A DNA stretch of 64,000 bases from Apodemus sylvaticus (lineage: Eukaryota > Chordata > Mammalia > Rodentia > Muridae). Below are positions 34,203 through 46,530 of the stretch, in pieces. Each line of letters begins with the position of its first letter. The stretch's first letter is position 1. The notes beneath the pieces were generated by a model. That model was not told the origin of the DNA. It was given only the letters and a program-made list of their open reading frames with translations, and made no database searches. A program made the translations under genes and the position numbers. Location of the stretch: NCBI RefSeq assembly GCF_947179515.1, contig NC_067472.1:110596506-110660505 (forward strand), given 5' to 3'.

Positions 34203-36029
34203 CTCCCTGTCTGACTTTCTCTCATTCATTTCTTTTCTTGACAGAAGTTGCTAGTGAGCACAAAAATTATCCAAATTCTACCATATGAAAACAAAAGGCA
34301 AAATACTAACTTGATAGTTACATAATCAAACAAGAAGCAATTCTTTGAATACAATGCCTGATAATTACCAATGCCCCTGAGAACTGATGGATGTTGAGTT
34401 TGGCATTTCAGAAAAGAAATGTGTAAAATAAATGTGTAAAAATAAAGCTGAAAGACCAATTTACACTATTCACTGTTTCTAAACTTGGCCAATCAAGCTA
34501 TAATACTATTTCTGAGAAACGTCTCATCACTGATATGCATAGCATCAAACAGACAATTTTGCCTATGTCATTCACCATGTCCAATTTGGTTATTGCAAGC
34601 AATGTTAGTAACGGTGGACCTCAGTCTATTCACACACAGGACAGTGAGGTTGATGCAGTCATAACCAACTTGCTTTACACAAGAAGACAGCAGGACAGAA
34701 AAGAAAATTGTCTCCTACCCCTACAAAAATCTATAAGCAGAGAATGCTAAAAGCATCAGCCATCTATGGCAAATGGGATTTGAAATGAACTTTCTTTCTT
34801 GTGATAGACTCAGAAGTTCGAGACAAGCTTGGTGAGCCTGTCCCTTAAGCATTCTCCAAGTTCCATCTATGTTGTTCATTCCACATGAGGAAATTTTCTC
34901 TTGGTTATCCTCCCCATGCCTAAGTCCAACACATATGGCCAGATTCCTACATTTAAGTTTGTCCTACTTTACTGAGATCCATAGTTCCCAAACATCCGCT
35001 ATAAATGACAAGTAGCACAGCAATACAGCAAGGGCTGTCAGGTATCACAGTCTCTTAAATATGTCTCTTCATCCAGACTGAATGTTAGGCAAGGAAGTCC
35101 CTCAGGGTTCAGACTAACATCCCCTAGACAGAAATCATCAACTCAGGTATCAGAGCAGCCACATTCTCCCGTCCCTAGGCAGTACCTCACAGGGTTCCCT
35201 CTGAGGCTCTCTCCTTAGCTAAGATTCAGGTGGAGTCGCACAACGCCCTATGATTAGTGTCATTGCCCAAAGAAAGAAGCTGTTTTCTTCTCTCACTGTC
35301 TTCTTTCCCCTTTGAAAACTATAAGAATACAATGCAATCTGAAACTTTTGTAGTGATTTAAAAAGATAAGCTTATTAAAGTGCCTTTTAACAAAAGGTAC
35401 ATGAATAAACTAAAAGGAAGAAAAGTTACCAAAAGTTCAGAATCAAAGTCATCACTTGCAATAGTACCCTTACCTTTCAATGAAAGAAAAGAGCAAGATT
35501 TAGACTGTCGTCTCAATCCTCCACAGAAACAGCATCTGCCAAGGAAATGATTAAAGTTTGTTACTTATTTGGCTGAAAAGACAGAGATCCACAGCTTTTT
35601 GAAACAACTTATTTGTTGGTGCTTCCAGTTAACATCTGAATCCAGTGCTTAAGGAAATGCTGTGCAGAATGGCACAGAGATTGGAGTCTTTGTTCTTGCT
35701 CTGCTTCAAATGTAGGTGAATGTGAGTAGTTACACAGGTAGAAACAGCACCGTGCTGAGTAACACACAAAACTGAATGCTAGGTGTCCATGAAAGGAAAA
35801 GAGGGAGAATGAGGAAAAGGAGAGTAGGAATAAGGGGAAAGGAGAAGGAAGGTAAAGGTTAGAGAAAAGGAACACTGGAGTAAATGAGATGCTTAAGTTC
35901 TGCCAAGTAATTAAAACAGCACAGGCCATATAGATTTAGTACTGAGCATGTTTCCAATGTCAATCAGCTAAGCCACATATTAGATCAATTGAGTAACTGA
36001 AGAATAATCCTGATGATATGTCTATGCCC
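34203..36029. other. Unassigned sequence, no gene seen
   Basis: Non-repetitive-looking text with a purine-rich patch at 35780-35880. No exon or RNA gene is recognised. Confidence 0.35.
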
Positions 36030-36130
36030 AAGCAATTAAATCAGAACCTCTGGGGTGGACCCCAAGCCTCAGTGTTTCTTATAACCACCCCATAGGTTCA
36101 ACTGTATGGCAGACCTTAGAGTCATTGTTT
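36030..36130 (+). mobile_element. MER5-like hAT fragment
   Basis: 'AAATCAGAACCTCTGGGGTG' followed by 'GACCCCAAGCCTCAGTGTTT' matches the middle of the MER5A/B type order. Short and diverged. Confidence 0.5.
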
Positions 36131-37084
36131 TTTCTGTATATGGTGCCTGTGCATTAATCTCTACCAGATCATCGGTTGCCATGGCAATGTATCTACCAGC
36201 TGGGTGAGGGTTGTCCTACCTCCAGGTTACTTTAAGAACTAAAAATAACTGAAACTTTTTCAATCACTTGGTGAATCTTTGTATGCTCTGCAGAAAAGTT
36301 TAAAAAAAAACTCTTAATATGACCCACTCTTCTCTCTATATTTCTCCAGGTATAGTCAGTGCACTCTAGCTGTGATCTGCTTCTCGATGCAAACCAAATA
36401 GTAGCAAAAAATGTCACATTGGTTACGAGATTTTCATGTGTTTAGTAGGCTCTTCTTTAGTGGTTGCATCCTATTATGGTTATACAGCTAGTCAGATTAG
36501 ATAGCTTGGGGTTTGTTAGGGCTGGACCATTTCCCATAATCATCAGCCTATATAATCAATAACTGGTATAGAAGGTATCATACTGGTCAAAGAAATGGAA
36601 CTCAAGCTGTTGCTCTGTGCCTGGGAGGAGATATGACATCCTAACCCTCCTGTCCCCCAGAATGTCATCAATAGACACTTATCCAAACATAACTTAAGGA
36701 ACCATAAACTTTCTAAGATTACTATCTAGTCAGAGACTTCCAGGGAATTAATAAGGACACACTATTTGCCCAGAATCATTGTGGCTTATAAATCACTTGG
36801 GCAAGAAACAACTTCAGAAATAAGTATGAGTTTTAGAGACTTGAGAAACACAATGGCTAGTTAAAACCGTAGCCCACGGTATTGGTCCATGTCGACATTG
36901 TGCTCTTCTTCACCAGAGAGTGTGCCTCAGACTACTCTCCTGCTTCTGTGTTCTTTCCACTGAGATTACAAGGATGAGGATCGAGGGAGTTTAGAGTTAG
37001 ATCTTAGACTGTGACTGTTGTTGTTCATGGCTCAGCATAATTGACTCTGAGGATGTGGATGATAGGCTTTTAACTGTTCAATCT
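36131..37084. other. Unassigned sequence
   Basis: No recognisable feature. Confidence 0.35.
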
Positions 37085-37185
37085 TTGCATCATCTGTGTC
37101 ATTTTCTGACTGTGTGACATTCACCTAATCTTGAATCAGTTCAGTCTTTTTATCTGTGCAATGAGGATAGTAACACCTCAAATAT
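37085..37185 (+). mobile_element. MIR SINE fragment
   Basis: 'TCTGACTGTGTGACATTCAC', then 'TTTTTATCTGTGCAATGAGG' and 'ATAGTAACACCTC', follow the MIR core order (…tgtgacc…tcatctgtaaaatggggat…). Confidence 0.6.
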
Positions 37186-38038
37186 ATGTATTTGAAGATA
37201 GGAAATCAGCTTGTAAGTTTCTACTATCTTATAAAACAGGTTCCTACTGATATCTAATGGAGGATTCTTTATTTTATTTTTCATATGCCATTCTTTAACA
37301 ATTGGTAACTCCCAATGTATAAAGAGCACATTCATCTGGAGCTTGAATGCAGTTATCAGGCTATGTCTTGCTGGAGGGTCTGGACCCTGTTAGGAAGTTT
37401 GTGTTTCCTGGTCAATAATTTGTACAGTCTCTCCCCTGAACTTTGGCAAGTGACATGGTGAGAACACAGGGTTCTTGTGGTGTTTGGAACCATGTGACTA
37501 GAATCCTGTCAGTCACTAAACACCTCCCAGAGCTGAGACTGAAGTTGAGACATAATCTTTCAATGTTCTTACAAATGCTGAAAAGGAAAAGTAAAGGAAA
37601 ATAGAGTTTTGTTTTTTTAACAAAAAGAACAAAACAATTCATTTTCCATCCAATTAAAGTCATTATAAAGAGCCTCCTTGTACTTAACCTTTTTCCCTCC
37701 AAAATTCCAATGTTTTAGCTAGATGTTCAGATGGGGAGCTTCATTGAGGTTTTTCTTAATTGCCATTCCATCACTAATGGGATTCATTCATTATTACCTC
37801 TGCCAAAAGCTGCCTCCCACTTTCAGGCCCCATGCTGGGCCATTTAAATGCTATTTATAATGCACAACATGCTCAGTGCTGAAGTCATGCCATCTTCAAA
37901 GCTTAGAAACCTAAATTGAAAAGTGGTCCCTCTAATTAGGAGACCCAAATTTAAGAGATATTTTTCTTATATGTCTATAAATTCTCTATATTATTCCCTT
38001 CCTCTTTGTTCACTTGTACCAAATTTTATTAGTTTATT

Positions 38039-38039
<1 letters not shown>
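37186..38039. other. Unassigned sequence, possibly conserved near 37730-37900
   Basis: No exon is recognised. 37730-37900 is non-repetitive and rich in ATTA/TAAT-type motifs (CTTAATTGCC, CATTATTACC). Confidence 0.3.
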
Positions 38040-38096
<57 letters not shown>

Positions 38097-38098
38097 CT
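38040..38098. repeat. (CT)n microsatellite
   Basis: Uninterrupted CT run of about 25 units followed by pyrimidine-rich DNA to ~38160. Confidence 0.97.
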
Positions 38099-38429
38099 TC
38101 CTTTCCTTCTTTCTTCCGACCTCTTCCTTCTTTTTTCTCTGCTTCATTGCTCTCTTCTGCATTCCTATTCCATACCCCGTTGCTTCCTATGTCTATCTTC
38201 ACAAGCTCAAAGAACATCTAAAGCTATTGATATGAATCTCCATCCACTACAGCTTTATATGAAGCGCAATTTTCATCATGTTTATTTTGTTCAACACCAA
38301 TCAAGATGTGTGATATAGGTATAATGAATTCCAGTTGAAAGGTGAATGTAGTAAAAGTTAGCAGAGAAAACATGATGATGATGAAGAATATTTTATTTAT
38401 GGATAATGTAATTATAACAAAGGATCAGC

Positions 38430-38920
38430 CCATAACCTTTGGCTGGAAATGAAGATACCCAAATAGCTCTCTCATCATGTGGGTCAAGTGAATTACGCCT
38501 CCAAACACAAGAACTGATAAGGTCAGAGCAGATTCAAAATCCCTGGGAAAATTTGCCAAGGGCAGGAACCTGCTCCCAGCCAGGCTATACCAGTCCAGGA
38601 ACATGTAACCAAGACACCCTAGGAGAGGACTATGACAACCAATCATGTAGCATAAAACGCTGGAGTTCTCCATGCTAATGAGCTATCTAGATAGGCCCTA
38701 AGTGTTCAGCCAAGGAGTTTCCCTTCTGGGCATCTTTTCCTGCAAAAGGTATTTAATCCCTGGTTCAGTCTGAGTAACACACACTTGCTATAAAAATAAA
38801 GTAGTTTGGAAAAGCAAGGACTGTCTCCTTCATTAAGGGGGTTTAGGCTTACTTGTAAAAGCTCTGCCTAAATCTTCTGGAAAAGGCCTTCTCTCTTTCA
38901 GCCCCTCCATTCATTTGGCA
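38430..38920 (+). mobile_element. LTR-like sequence of an endogenous retroviral element, family not assigned
   Basis: The segment has LTR-style order: a 5' unique part, a TATA-like GTATTTAAT (38749-38757), an AATAAA signal (38795-38800) and a pyrimidine-rich end with CATTTGGCACTCAATTGG, which could be the LTR end and primer-binding area. No gag, pol or env frame follows. Exact ends and target-site duplications are not resolved, so it may be a solo or partial LTR. Confidence 0.4.
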
Positions 38921-39345
38921 CTCAATTGGAACCAAACCAAATTCTGCCCTGCACAGGACTCAGCAATCCCCCTCCTGCCTGATGTATAAGGGAGACATGG
39001 ACTTGGGGACCACCATTCTCAACTCCTCACAGTCCACAGTGCTTTTGGGTTACACAGGATATTTTGACTTACAACTTTCATCCCAGGCCTCCCTGTTTCT
39101 CACCTGGGGAAACATGGGCTAGGACACCTATCTTGGGCTGCATTCTGCCTTCTTTGAGTGTCAGGCTGGTGGTACTCCAGAATCCCAGCAGCAAGGCAGA
39201 CACACAGCTCAACACTACCAGAGAAAGACATAGGCCAAAGGAGCTTTTGGTAGGATGGTGATGGTCTCTCGAAGAAGCAGTGGAGCGAGAGAAACAGGGA
39301 TCCAGACCTGCACCCACTTAATATCTTATTCTTCCTTTCTTGGAA
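38921..39345. other. Unassigned sequence between LTR-like block and L1
   Basis: Possibly internal sequence of the preceding element. A 65-codon frame (39064-39261) has no recognisable domain. Confidence 0.3.
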
Positions 39346-39850
39346 ACAAGACTTTAATTTTATCCACATTTTCCTGATGAGTAAGGATGTTGAACATTTC
39401 TTTAGGTGTTCCTTAGGCATTCAATATTCCTCAGTTGGGAATTCTTTGTTTGTACCTGAGCATGGGGACCACATGGGAGGATTTAGAGAAGGACTGAAGG
39501 AGTAGAAGGGGTTGGCAATCCCATGAGAAAAACAATATCAACCAACCAGCCCTCCCAGAACTCCCAGGGACTATACCACCAACCAAAGAGTACACATGGA
39601 GGAACCCATAGTTCCAGCTGCATATGTAGCAGAGGATGGCCTTATCGGGCATCAATCAGAGGAGAGGCCATTGGTCCTGTGAAGGCTCAATGCTCCAATG
39701 TAGGGGAATGCCAGGGTGGGGAGGCTGGAGTGGGTGGGTCTGGGAGCACCCTCATAGATGCAGGGGGAGAGGGGATAGGGTAGAGGGTGTGTGGAGGGAA
39801 AACTGGGAAAGGGGATATTTGAAATATAAATAAAACATCCAATAAAAATA
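39346..39850 (+). mobile_element. 5'-inverted L1 fragment (older subfamily)
   Basis: 39346-39453 is minus-strand ORF2 (reading HLKKCSTSLLIRKM on that strand). From ~39454 the text becomes plus-strand L1 3' UTR, with landmarks 'CACCAACCAAAGAGTACACA' and 'GCATATGTAGCAGAGGATGG', ending AATAAAACATCCAATAAAA. The order indicates a twin-primed insertion. Target-site duplications are not evident. Confidence 0.8.
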
Positions 39851-40820
39851 TAAATATTATATTGTAATCTCTTCTTATTTAAAACTGAGCAGAAGTCTTA
39901 TGACTACAATGTTGGTCAGTTTTTATTGCATGAGAATGTCAAGTTAAAGAAAAAATTATTTTGGTAAAAAACAAAACAAAATGAAAAAAAAAAAAAAACC
40001 ATGAGTTTAATCATTGGATTCCAACCCAAGAGAATGAGATAGTAAGGACTGAACAAAAGGACCAGGCAGAGTCTTAGCAGCCCCATCAGAGTATAACCAG
40101 GGCTTATGTGGCTCTCTGCAATTTAGTTGGTTTGTAGGTTGTGAAGCTCAGTCACTTGAGGTCCAGTGAATTTTATATCTTGTGACAAGTAAAATGGGAT
40201 CCCTTGTTGTGTGAACAGGATTGTGGTATAATAAGAACATTGTTGAGAACATAAAGAGCTATGGGTGGCTCTATAGACAGCCCATTAATTTAGATGATTA
40301 CTGAACCTTTATCTACTGAAGTACACAACTGATTCTAAGCTGTAATTTGAAACAGGAACATCAAGATGGGCTGTTGACCTAGCTTCTGCCTTCAAGGAGT
40401 TTATAGCCCTGCTGGAGAAGAGCTCCAACCCCAAAATAATAACCAATGTGGGACTAAAAATGAAATCCATTGAAGGAAAAATATTAAGTATAGACCAGTG
40501 TTATAACTAAGATTAATATACAGGAGACTATTTTCTATCTAACTAATTATAGAGATTCATAGGTATATAGAGAGACAGACAAAGAGTCATGGACAGTATA
40601 TGACACTCAAGACTGCATGTTTGATATTACATGAATGCTTAACATATGACACTTACTATAAGAAAGTCTTCAAATTTTACTTTATTTATTTACCTTTTGT
40701 GTTTGTGTGACAGAGAGAGATGGACGAAGGGAGGAAAAAGGGGGGAGAGAGAACACATATGCTATAGTATGCATGTGCATGGCAGAGAGCAACTCTCTGG
40801 AAGTGTCTTATTCATATTGG
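39851..40820. other. Unassigned; possible L2-type remnant at ~40370-40520
   Basis: 'CTTCAAGGAGTTTATAGCCC' near 40392 resembles an old mammalian repeat. A poly(A)-like run at 39985-40000 may be a retroelement tail. No gene is seen. Confidence 0.3.
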
Positions 40821-41030
40821 TCTTTTTTTTTAAAAAAAGATTTATTTATTTATTTCATGTATGTGAGTACACTGTCATTGTCTCAAACACACCAGAAGAG
40901 GGCATCAGATCCCCATTATAAATGTTTGTGAACCACAATGTGGTTGCTGGGAATTGAACTCAGGACTTCTGGAAAAGTAGTCAGCACTCTCATCTACTAA
41001 GCCATCTCTTCAGCCCCCCAAGTTGGTCTT
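40817..41030 (-). mobile_element. B2 SINE with target-site duplication
   Basis: In reverse, the right end 'AAGCCATCTCTTCAGCCC' is the tRNA-derived 5' start. The middle has 'GGAATTGAACTCAGGACTTC' and 'CACACCAGAAGAGGGCATC', and the left is an A-rich end with TTTATTTATTTATTT. TTGGTCTT flanks both sides (40817-40824 and 41023-41030). RNA polymerase III would transcribe it leftward. Confidence 0.88.
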
Positions 41031-41034
41031 ATTT

Positions 41035-41215
41035 TTGTTCTTGCACTTGTACTTGTTCTTGTTCTTGCTCTTGCTCTTGCTCTTGCTCTTGCTCTTGCTC
41101 TTGCTCTTGCTCTTGTTCTTGTTCTTGTTCTTGTTCATGTTATTGTTCTTCTTGTTCTTGTTCTGCTTGTTCTTAGTTTTCTCATTCTAATTCTTCTTGT
41201 TCTTGCTCTTCTTGT
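41035..41215. repeat. (CTTGTT/CTTGCT)n hexanucleotide repeat
   Basis: A central block of CTTGCT units (about 41070-41115) is flanked by CTTGTT units and degenerates on both sides. The plus strand is almost free of A. Confidence 0.93.
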
Positions 41216-41489
41216 CTTCCTCCACCCCTTTCTCTACCATCACCACCATCACTATCATTGGCGATATCATCATTCTTTCTCCTTTTGGTTTGTTTTGGGC
41301 AGAACTTCTCTCATTTCTGCTAAGCTAACTGTGTCTAGGCTACTTTGATGAAAAAATTTTAGTCTATTCTAGTCTCTGCTTTTCAGTGATGGGATTATGG
41401 ATGCGTCCCACCGTATTCAGCTTTTTATGTGGATTCCAGGATGGAACTTAGTCAGCACACTTAAAAGATAAGCCTTTTTTAACCAGCTG

Positions 41490-42020
41490 AGATATCACTT
41501 AAATTTATTTTTATTAGATATGTTTTTTATTTAAATTTCAAATGTTGACCCCTTTCCTGGTCCCCTCCCTCAAAAAATCACCTAATCCATCCCTCCTCCC
41601 CCTGCTCACCAGTCCAACCACTCCTGCTTCCCTGTCTTGGCATTCCCCTATAGTGGGGTATCTAGCATTCTCAGAACCAAGGGCCTCTCCTCCTTTTGAT
41701 GTCCAACAAGGCCATCCTCTGCTGCATATGCATCTGGAGCTATGGGTCCCTCCATGTGTATTCTTTGGTTCTTGGTTTAGTCCCTGGGAGATCTGGGGGT
41801 ACTGGGTAGTTCAAATTATTGTTCCTCCTATGGTACTGCAAACCCCTTCAGCTCCTTGGGTCCTTTCTCTAGCTCCTCCACTGGGGACCCTATGCTCAGG
41901 TCAATGGTTGGAGGGTGTCCCCCTCTGTATTTGTCATGCACTGGCAGAGCCTCCCAGGTGACAGCTATATCAGGCTCCTGTCAGCAAGCACTTGTTGGCA
42001 TCTACAATAGTGCCTGAGTA
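41490..42020 (-). mobile_element. L1 3' UTR/ORF2-end fragment, minus strand
   Basis: It starts with a TTATTTAAATTTCAAATGTTG-type L1 3' end broken by substitutions. It continues with 'TTTGATGTCCAACAAGGCC' and 'TATCAGGCTCCTGTCAGC' in the order of an older murine L1, truncated at ~42020. Confidence 0.8.
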
Positions 42021-42074
42021 TTGTAACTCTATATACGAAGTGGTTTTAATCAACTATGAAAATGTTGCTTTGCA

Positions 42075-43255
42075 GTGAGTAGAGACAATGAGAGCACCAA
42101 AGGAGCACAATCCACCAACCCAATGCAGCTAAATAACAAGGAGGGTGCAAGGGAGGATGCTTGGTTTCCCTCAGAAAGGGAAGCAAATTAACCATCAGAG
42201 ATGGATGGAGGGAGGGCACAGGGTAGGAGAGGGCATGGGGAGGTGCACAGGGGAATGCACATGAGAATCAGGTATAGGGATAGCCATGGAGAAAGGGCCA
42301 GGATGAAAATCCGTGCAGTGAGAGAGGAAAGAGGATGGTGAGGGGGCATCTCTAAGATGTACCAGAGACCTAGGAAGAATGTAGTTACAGAGAGTCTTTG
42401 ATGACTTGAGCTGAAACTCCTAAAAGTGGGGGTTATGGAGCCTGATGTAGCCACCTCCTATAGCCAAGCAGGACTCACAATGGAGGGATAAGGACACCAA
42501 CCCATTCACAAAACCTTCTATTCGAAATTTGTCCTGCCTACTAGAAGTTCAGGAGCAAAGATGGAGTGAGATTGAAGGAATGACCAGCCAATGGCCCAAG
42601 TTCAGACACATCCTATGGATTAGAACCGATTTCTGACACTATTAATGATACTCTGTTATGCTTGTAGACAGGAGCCTAGCATAAACTGTCCTCTGAGAGG
42701 CTTCACCTAGTAGTTGACTAAAATAGATGTAGAGATCCACAGCTGAACATTAGACAGAGCTCATGAACATTAGACAGAGCTCACAAAGTATTGTTGAAGA
42801 GTTGGGGGAAGGATTGAGGAACCAAGAGATGACAGGGACTGCACAAGAAGATCAATAGATTCAACTAACCTGGACCCTTGAGGGCTCCTAGAGACTGAGC
42901 CACTAAACAAAGAACACACATGGACTGGACCTAGGCCCCCTACATATATGTAGCAGATATTCAGCTTCATCTTCATGTGAGTCCCCTTAACAACTGGAGC
43001 AGAGATTACTCTGCTTCTGCTGCCTGCTTGCATTTCCTGTTCCTCTAATTGGGTTGCTTTGCCTCAGAGGATGTTCCTTGTTTTGCAGCATCTTGAAGTG
43101 TCAGGGTGGATTGGTTCCAGGAGGGAATATCGATCACCTTCTACTCTGAGAATGGGGGGGGGGAGGGAAAGAGAACACAGATAATGGGAGTAGAGGCTTT
43201 CTGGGGGGAGGGATTGGGAGGAGAGGAGGCTTCCATTGGGATGTAAAGTGAAGAA
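42075..43255 (+). mobile_element. Lx-type L1 3' UTR, plus strand
   Basis: About 1.2 kb of purine-rich L1/Lx 3' UTR text with landmarks 'ATAGACAGGAGCC'-like motifs (42665), 'GACTGAGCCACTAAACAAAG' and a GGGGGG tract before 'GGGATGTAAAGTGAAGAAAG'. The (ATTA)-rich run to 43330 is the decayed tail. A 20-bp unit (GAACATTAGACAGAGCTCA) is tandemly doubled at 42746-42783. Confidence 0.65.
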
Positions 43256-45029
43256 AGAAACTAATTATTAATTAATAACCAACAAATTAATTACTAATTA
43301 ATTATTATTAATTAATAATCAATTAATATCACAGAGCATCATAGCTCCATACCCTAGCTTCTTTCAAAAAATAGCAACACATCAGACACTTCAAGAATAG
43401 AGGGAGGGAGGCTCTTGCTCCTTCTCCTCTTCAATTATTTGACCTTCATTGATTACTCCTGCCAAACATATGGTACCTACAGAAAAAAGGGCAATGCATC
43501 CTGGCCTTCTGGCTCAAAACCTTGGGGTATAGACAATGAAAAAAGGTGACAAGAAATAAGAGAAATGGTGGAAAGAGAAGGAGCATCTTTTCTGTATTCT
43601 TTTCTGCTGTGATTGTATCTTATGTCACTTGTGACAATGGCCATGGAAAGTGTTACCTTCTCTAGAGTTCTGAGTTCTTGTTCATAGCTTGCTGTAGAAT
43701 TCTTGAATCTGGTAAGGTGTGGAAGGAGTGAGACCTTCCTGGCTGCCAGCAGCTGATGAATCATTTTTTTTCTTACTATCCTTTCCTTGTCATCTCAAAC
43801 CTTTGACCAGTTAGGGTTGAATTCTTCTTCCTCTGATGAAGATGAACTGATACACAGTTTACACTTTATACATAACACTTTATGTTCAATAGCACTTCTC
43901 TATGTATAGATGGTGGAGCATGTGATACATGGAAGAAAAAGGACAGATGTAGGGGGAAGTCAGAATGTAAGAAGATTTGAATGCTACCCTAGAGAGTTCC
44001 TGTGCAATCATGTAGAAAAGAGATTACAATGTATTAAGTAAATGATAGGAAGGGATTTTAAAGAATCTACATTGTAATTATACCATATCTATAGAAAAGA
44101 ATGTAATTGAATACATCCAAATGATGACTGTGGCTCCTACAGGTTTGCAATACAGATTTTCTTTTTCTTCTCTGTTTGGCAAACAGCTTGAAATGGATAA
44201 TGTGGTTTGGGGTTGTAAGATGCACCTTTAAAGCAGATGTGTACCAAGTAATTTCTCATGTGAAATAAATACCCTTGTAAAGCCTGAATAGAATTCATTC
44301 CTTTAATTAGCTTACATCCTTTCTCAAGGGAACTGTACTTCTATGCAAATGGGCAACCAAAACTCTTCAAATTCCCTATGGACTGTGGACAGGGATGACC
44401 TAAGATGCAGGAACAGAGAGACTTTTCTACAGAACTATTACTCTGAGAAACAAAAGTTACCTTTTATTTGGAGAACAAAATAAAGAAAACCATTTCCCTA
44501 ACAGTTTCATAGCAAATATGTATTAGGAACTAGATTACTCTTGAAAAGCTGTCTACGTTTATGGAAGCAACTTGGAAGTACCATAGTTGCTAGGTACATT
44601 ATGAGCAAAGGTAGTAGCCTTTAACATGTGCATAGTACAATCTGTCTAGGATATTCAATTCAGGCAGTAGCTACACTCATACCTTATAGTTCAGAAAGCT
44701 ACAGATTCAACTAAAGGACATTGCCTATTACTACCTAGTCATAAAAGTTGGTAATTCTAATGTCCTTACACATAATGAGTTTCTTATATAGAAAATTTAT
44801 CATTTCTTCCATTAAAAATCATACTTTTCTTTTTGTTCAGAAAAACAACCCCCCAAACTAAGTCCCTTGTCACTGAAGAGCATACTCAGTTCAACTTGGT
44901 TGCTTTGTGTCTTGAATTTGTTATTAACTTTGACAATCTGTCTTATAACCTTTGACCTCTAAGACTCAAGAGACTGCAGTGTTCCAAAAAAGTGCCAAGG
45001 CTTTTACATCAGGCATGTTTTTTTTTTTA
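43256..45029. other. ATTA-rich tail, then unassigned sequence
   Basis: 43256-43330 is an AATTA-rich simple stretch. The rest has no recognised gene or repeat. Confidence 0.35.
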
Positions 45030-45110
45030 AATCCTCACAACTCTATGAGGTGAAAAATGTCATTATTGTCTATTTTCCTCTCAGGAAAATTGATATTTAG
45101 TGAAAACAGA
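45030..45110 (-). mobile_element. MIR SINE fragment
   Basis: 'AATCCTCACAACTCTATGAG' followed by 'CATTATTGTCTATTTTCC' matches the reverse strand of MIR (…caacaaccctatgaggtag…cattttacag…). Confidence 0.65.
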
Positions 45111-46054
45111 ATGTTTGGTGATGATGACATGGTTATCTCTGGTCAAGCAGAGATGCAGCAATTCTTAGTTCAGTCACATTTAGCTACTGACCATAGTGTC
45201 ATAGAGGTCACATAACACAACAGAGACAATACTTTTAAATGTCCTTATTATTTTTCCACTTTTACAAATTATCACTTCATTAAACTTTCATTGATTTGCT
45301 CATAAAGAGAATTTATGCTGATTTAAGTTTTTAATGATTGTATCTGCCATTTTGAGTTAAATCACATTTTGATCTTACAAAGAGTCCAGTCTACGATTTC
45401 AGGTACTGTGAATCTCTGTTGTTCATAAACAATGAACCTAGCTAGGTTTCTTCCAGAATTATTCTTTCCTATTCTTAATTTTGGGCACTAATTTTAATGC
45501 TGTGTTTAAACTTGTACAATGCCTTTGTTTTAGTCTAATAACAGTTGCAGTATGTCCTATGACTAAGGATTAATATACAAATCAGCCTAATTAGGAAGCA
45601 TATAGAAAAAAAATTCAGCAAGAGAAGGAATCCTCTAATCTTAGCAAAAGAGACAGTTACTGCTACAGAGAAAATCCAGAGAGACCAGATCTTGGAGGGC
45701 TGTGGGCATCTGGAAGGGTGATCGAAGAGTTGGTATCCATATGCTAGAACCTTTGGTGGCTTGCATTTATACAGTAGCAGATAAGGTGTAGTATTTGATG
45801 ATGAGGGCAGCTTCTTGAATCTAGCACTTACACCTGACTTCATATAAATTCTCCTGTCTCTGGGTCAAGCTATTGTCTCTGTGGCCTTATCTAGACAGAG
45901 GACAAAAGGAATCTTTAATAGCCAATAAGCAAGAGGTATGCAAGACAATGCATATTAATGATGGAGTCATGAGGGTTATTCCTCAATAGCATCCCTATGA
46001 TGATCACATGTTGCATGAAGAAATGTTTGGACACATATTAACGGAAACACAGCA
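45111..46054. other. Unassigned sequence
   Basis: No recognisable feature. A minus-strand 102-codon frame (45535-45843) has no domain. Confidence 0.35.
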
Positions 46055-46190
46055 GTTCCAAGAAGCAGCATGACACAGTCAGGGTCTGAGTCAAGCTACT
46101 GAGGCTCATTAGTTTTCAGTTCTACCTCTCAATGTGTGACCCTAGACTACATACATCTTTATTTTATCATCTGGAAAATATTTAAAAGCT
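46055..46190 (+). mobile_element. MIR SINE
   Basis: 'GAAGCAGCATGACACAGTC', 'TCAGTTCTACCTCTC', 'TGTGTGACCCTAGACTAC' and 'TTATTTTATCATCTGG' lie in MIR consensus order. Confidence 0.65.
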
Positions 46191-46384
46191 AAATCTACTT
46201 CTTTATACAAATATATTTTGTAGGTTAGGGACACATGTGTGCATAAACACCAAAGATGCACAACTTGTCACTTCCTTATTAGTTAACCAATTCTCATTTC
46301 TTATGTAATAAAAATGAATTCCCAGAGGGAAAAAAAGGTTTTTTTTTTCTGAAGACAATTGTGTTTTGTAACAGCAAGAATGCA

Positions 46385-46530
46385 CTGAACTTGGAAAGAA
46401 ACAAACTAGAATACCAACTTTCTTCTTTCCAATGACATTGAGCGTGTTACATGCAGTCTCTAAGATTCAATGTCACTGTGTAAATTTGGAAAGTGATCAT
46501 GCTACTCTTTCTAGATCTCTATAGTTACTG
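46385..46530 (+). mobile_element. MIR-like SINE fragment
   Basis: 'CAATGACATTGAGCGTGTTA' then 'GATTCAATGTCACTGTGTAA' follow the second half of the MIR core order with many changes. Confidence 0.45.

Noticed and set aside
38430..39345. Possible complete endogenous retrovirus
   Set aside because: Only one LTR-like block is visible, with no gag, pol or env frames and no second LTR, so only an LTR-like remnant is claimed.
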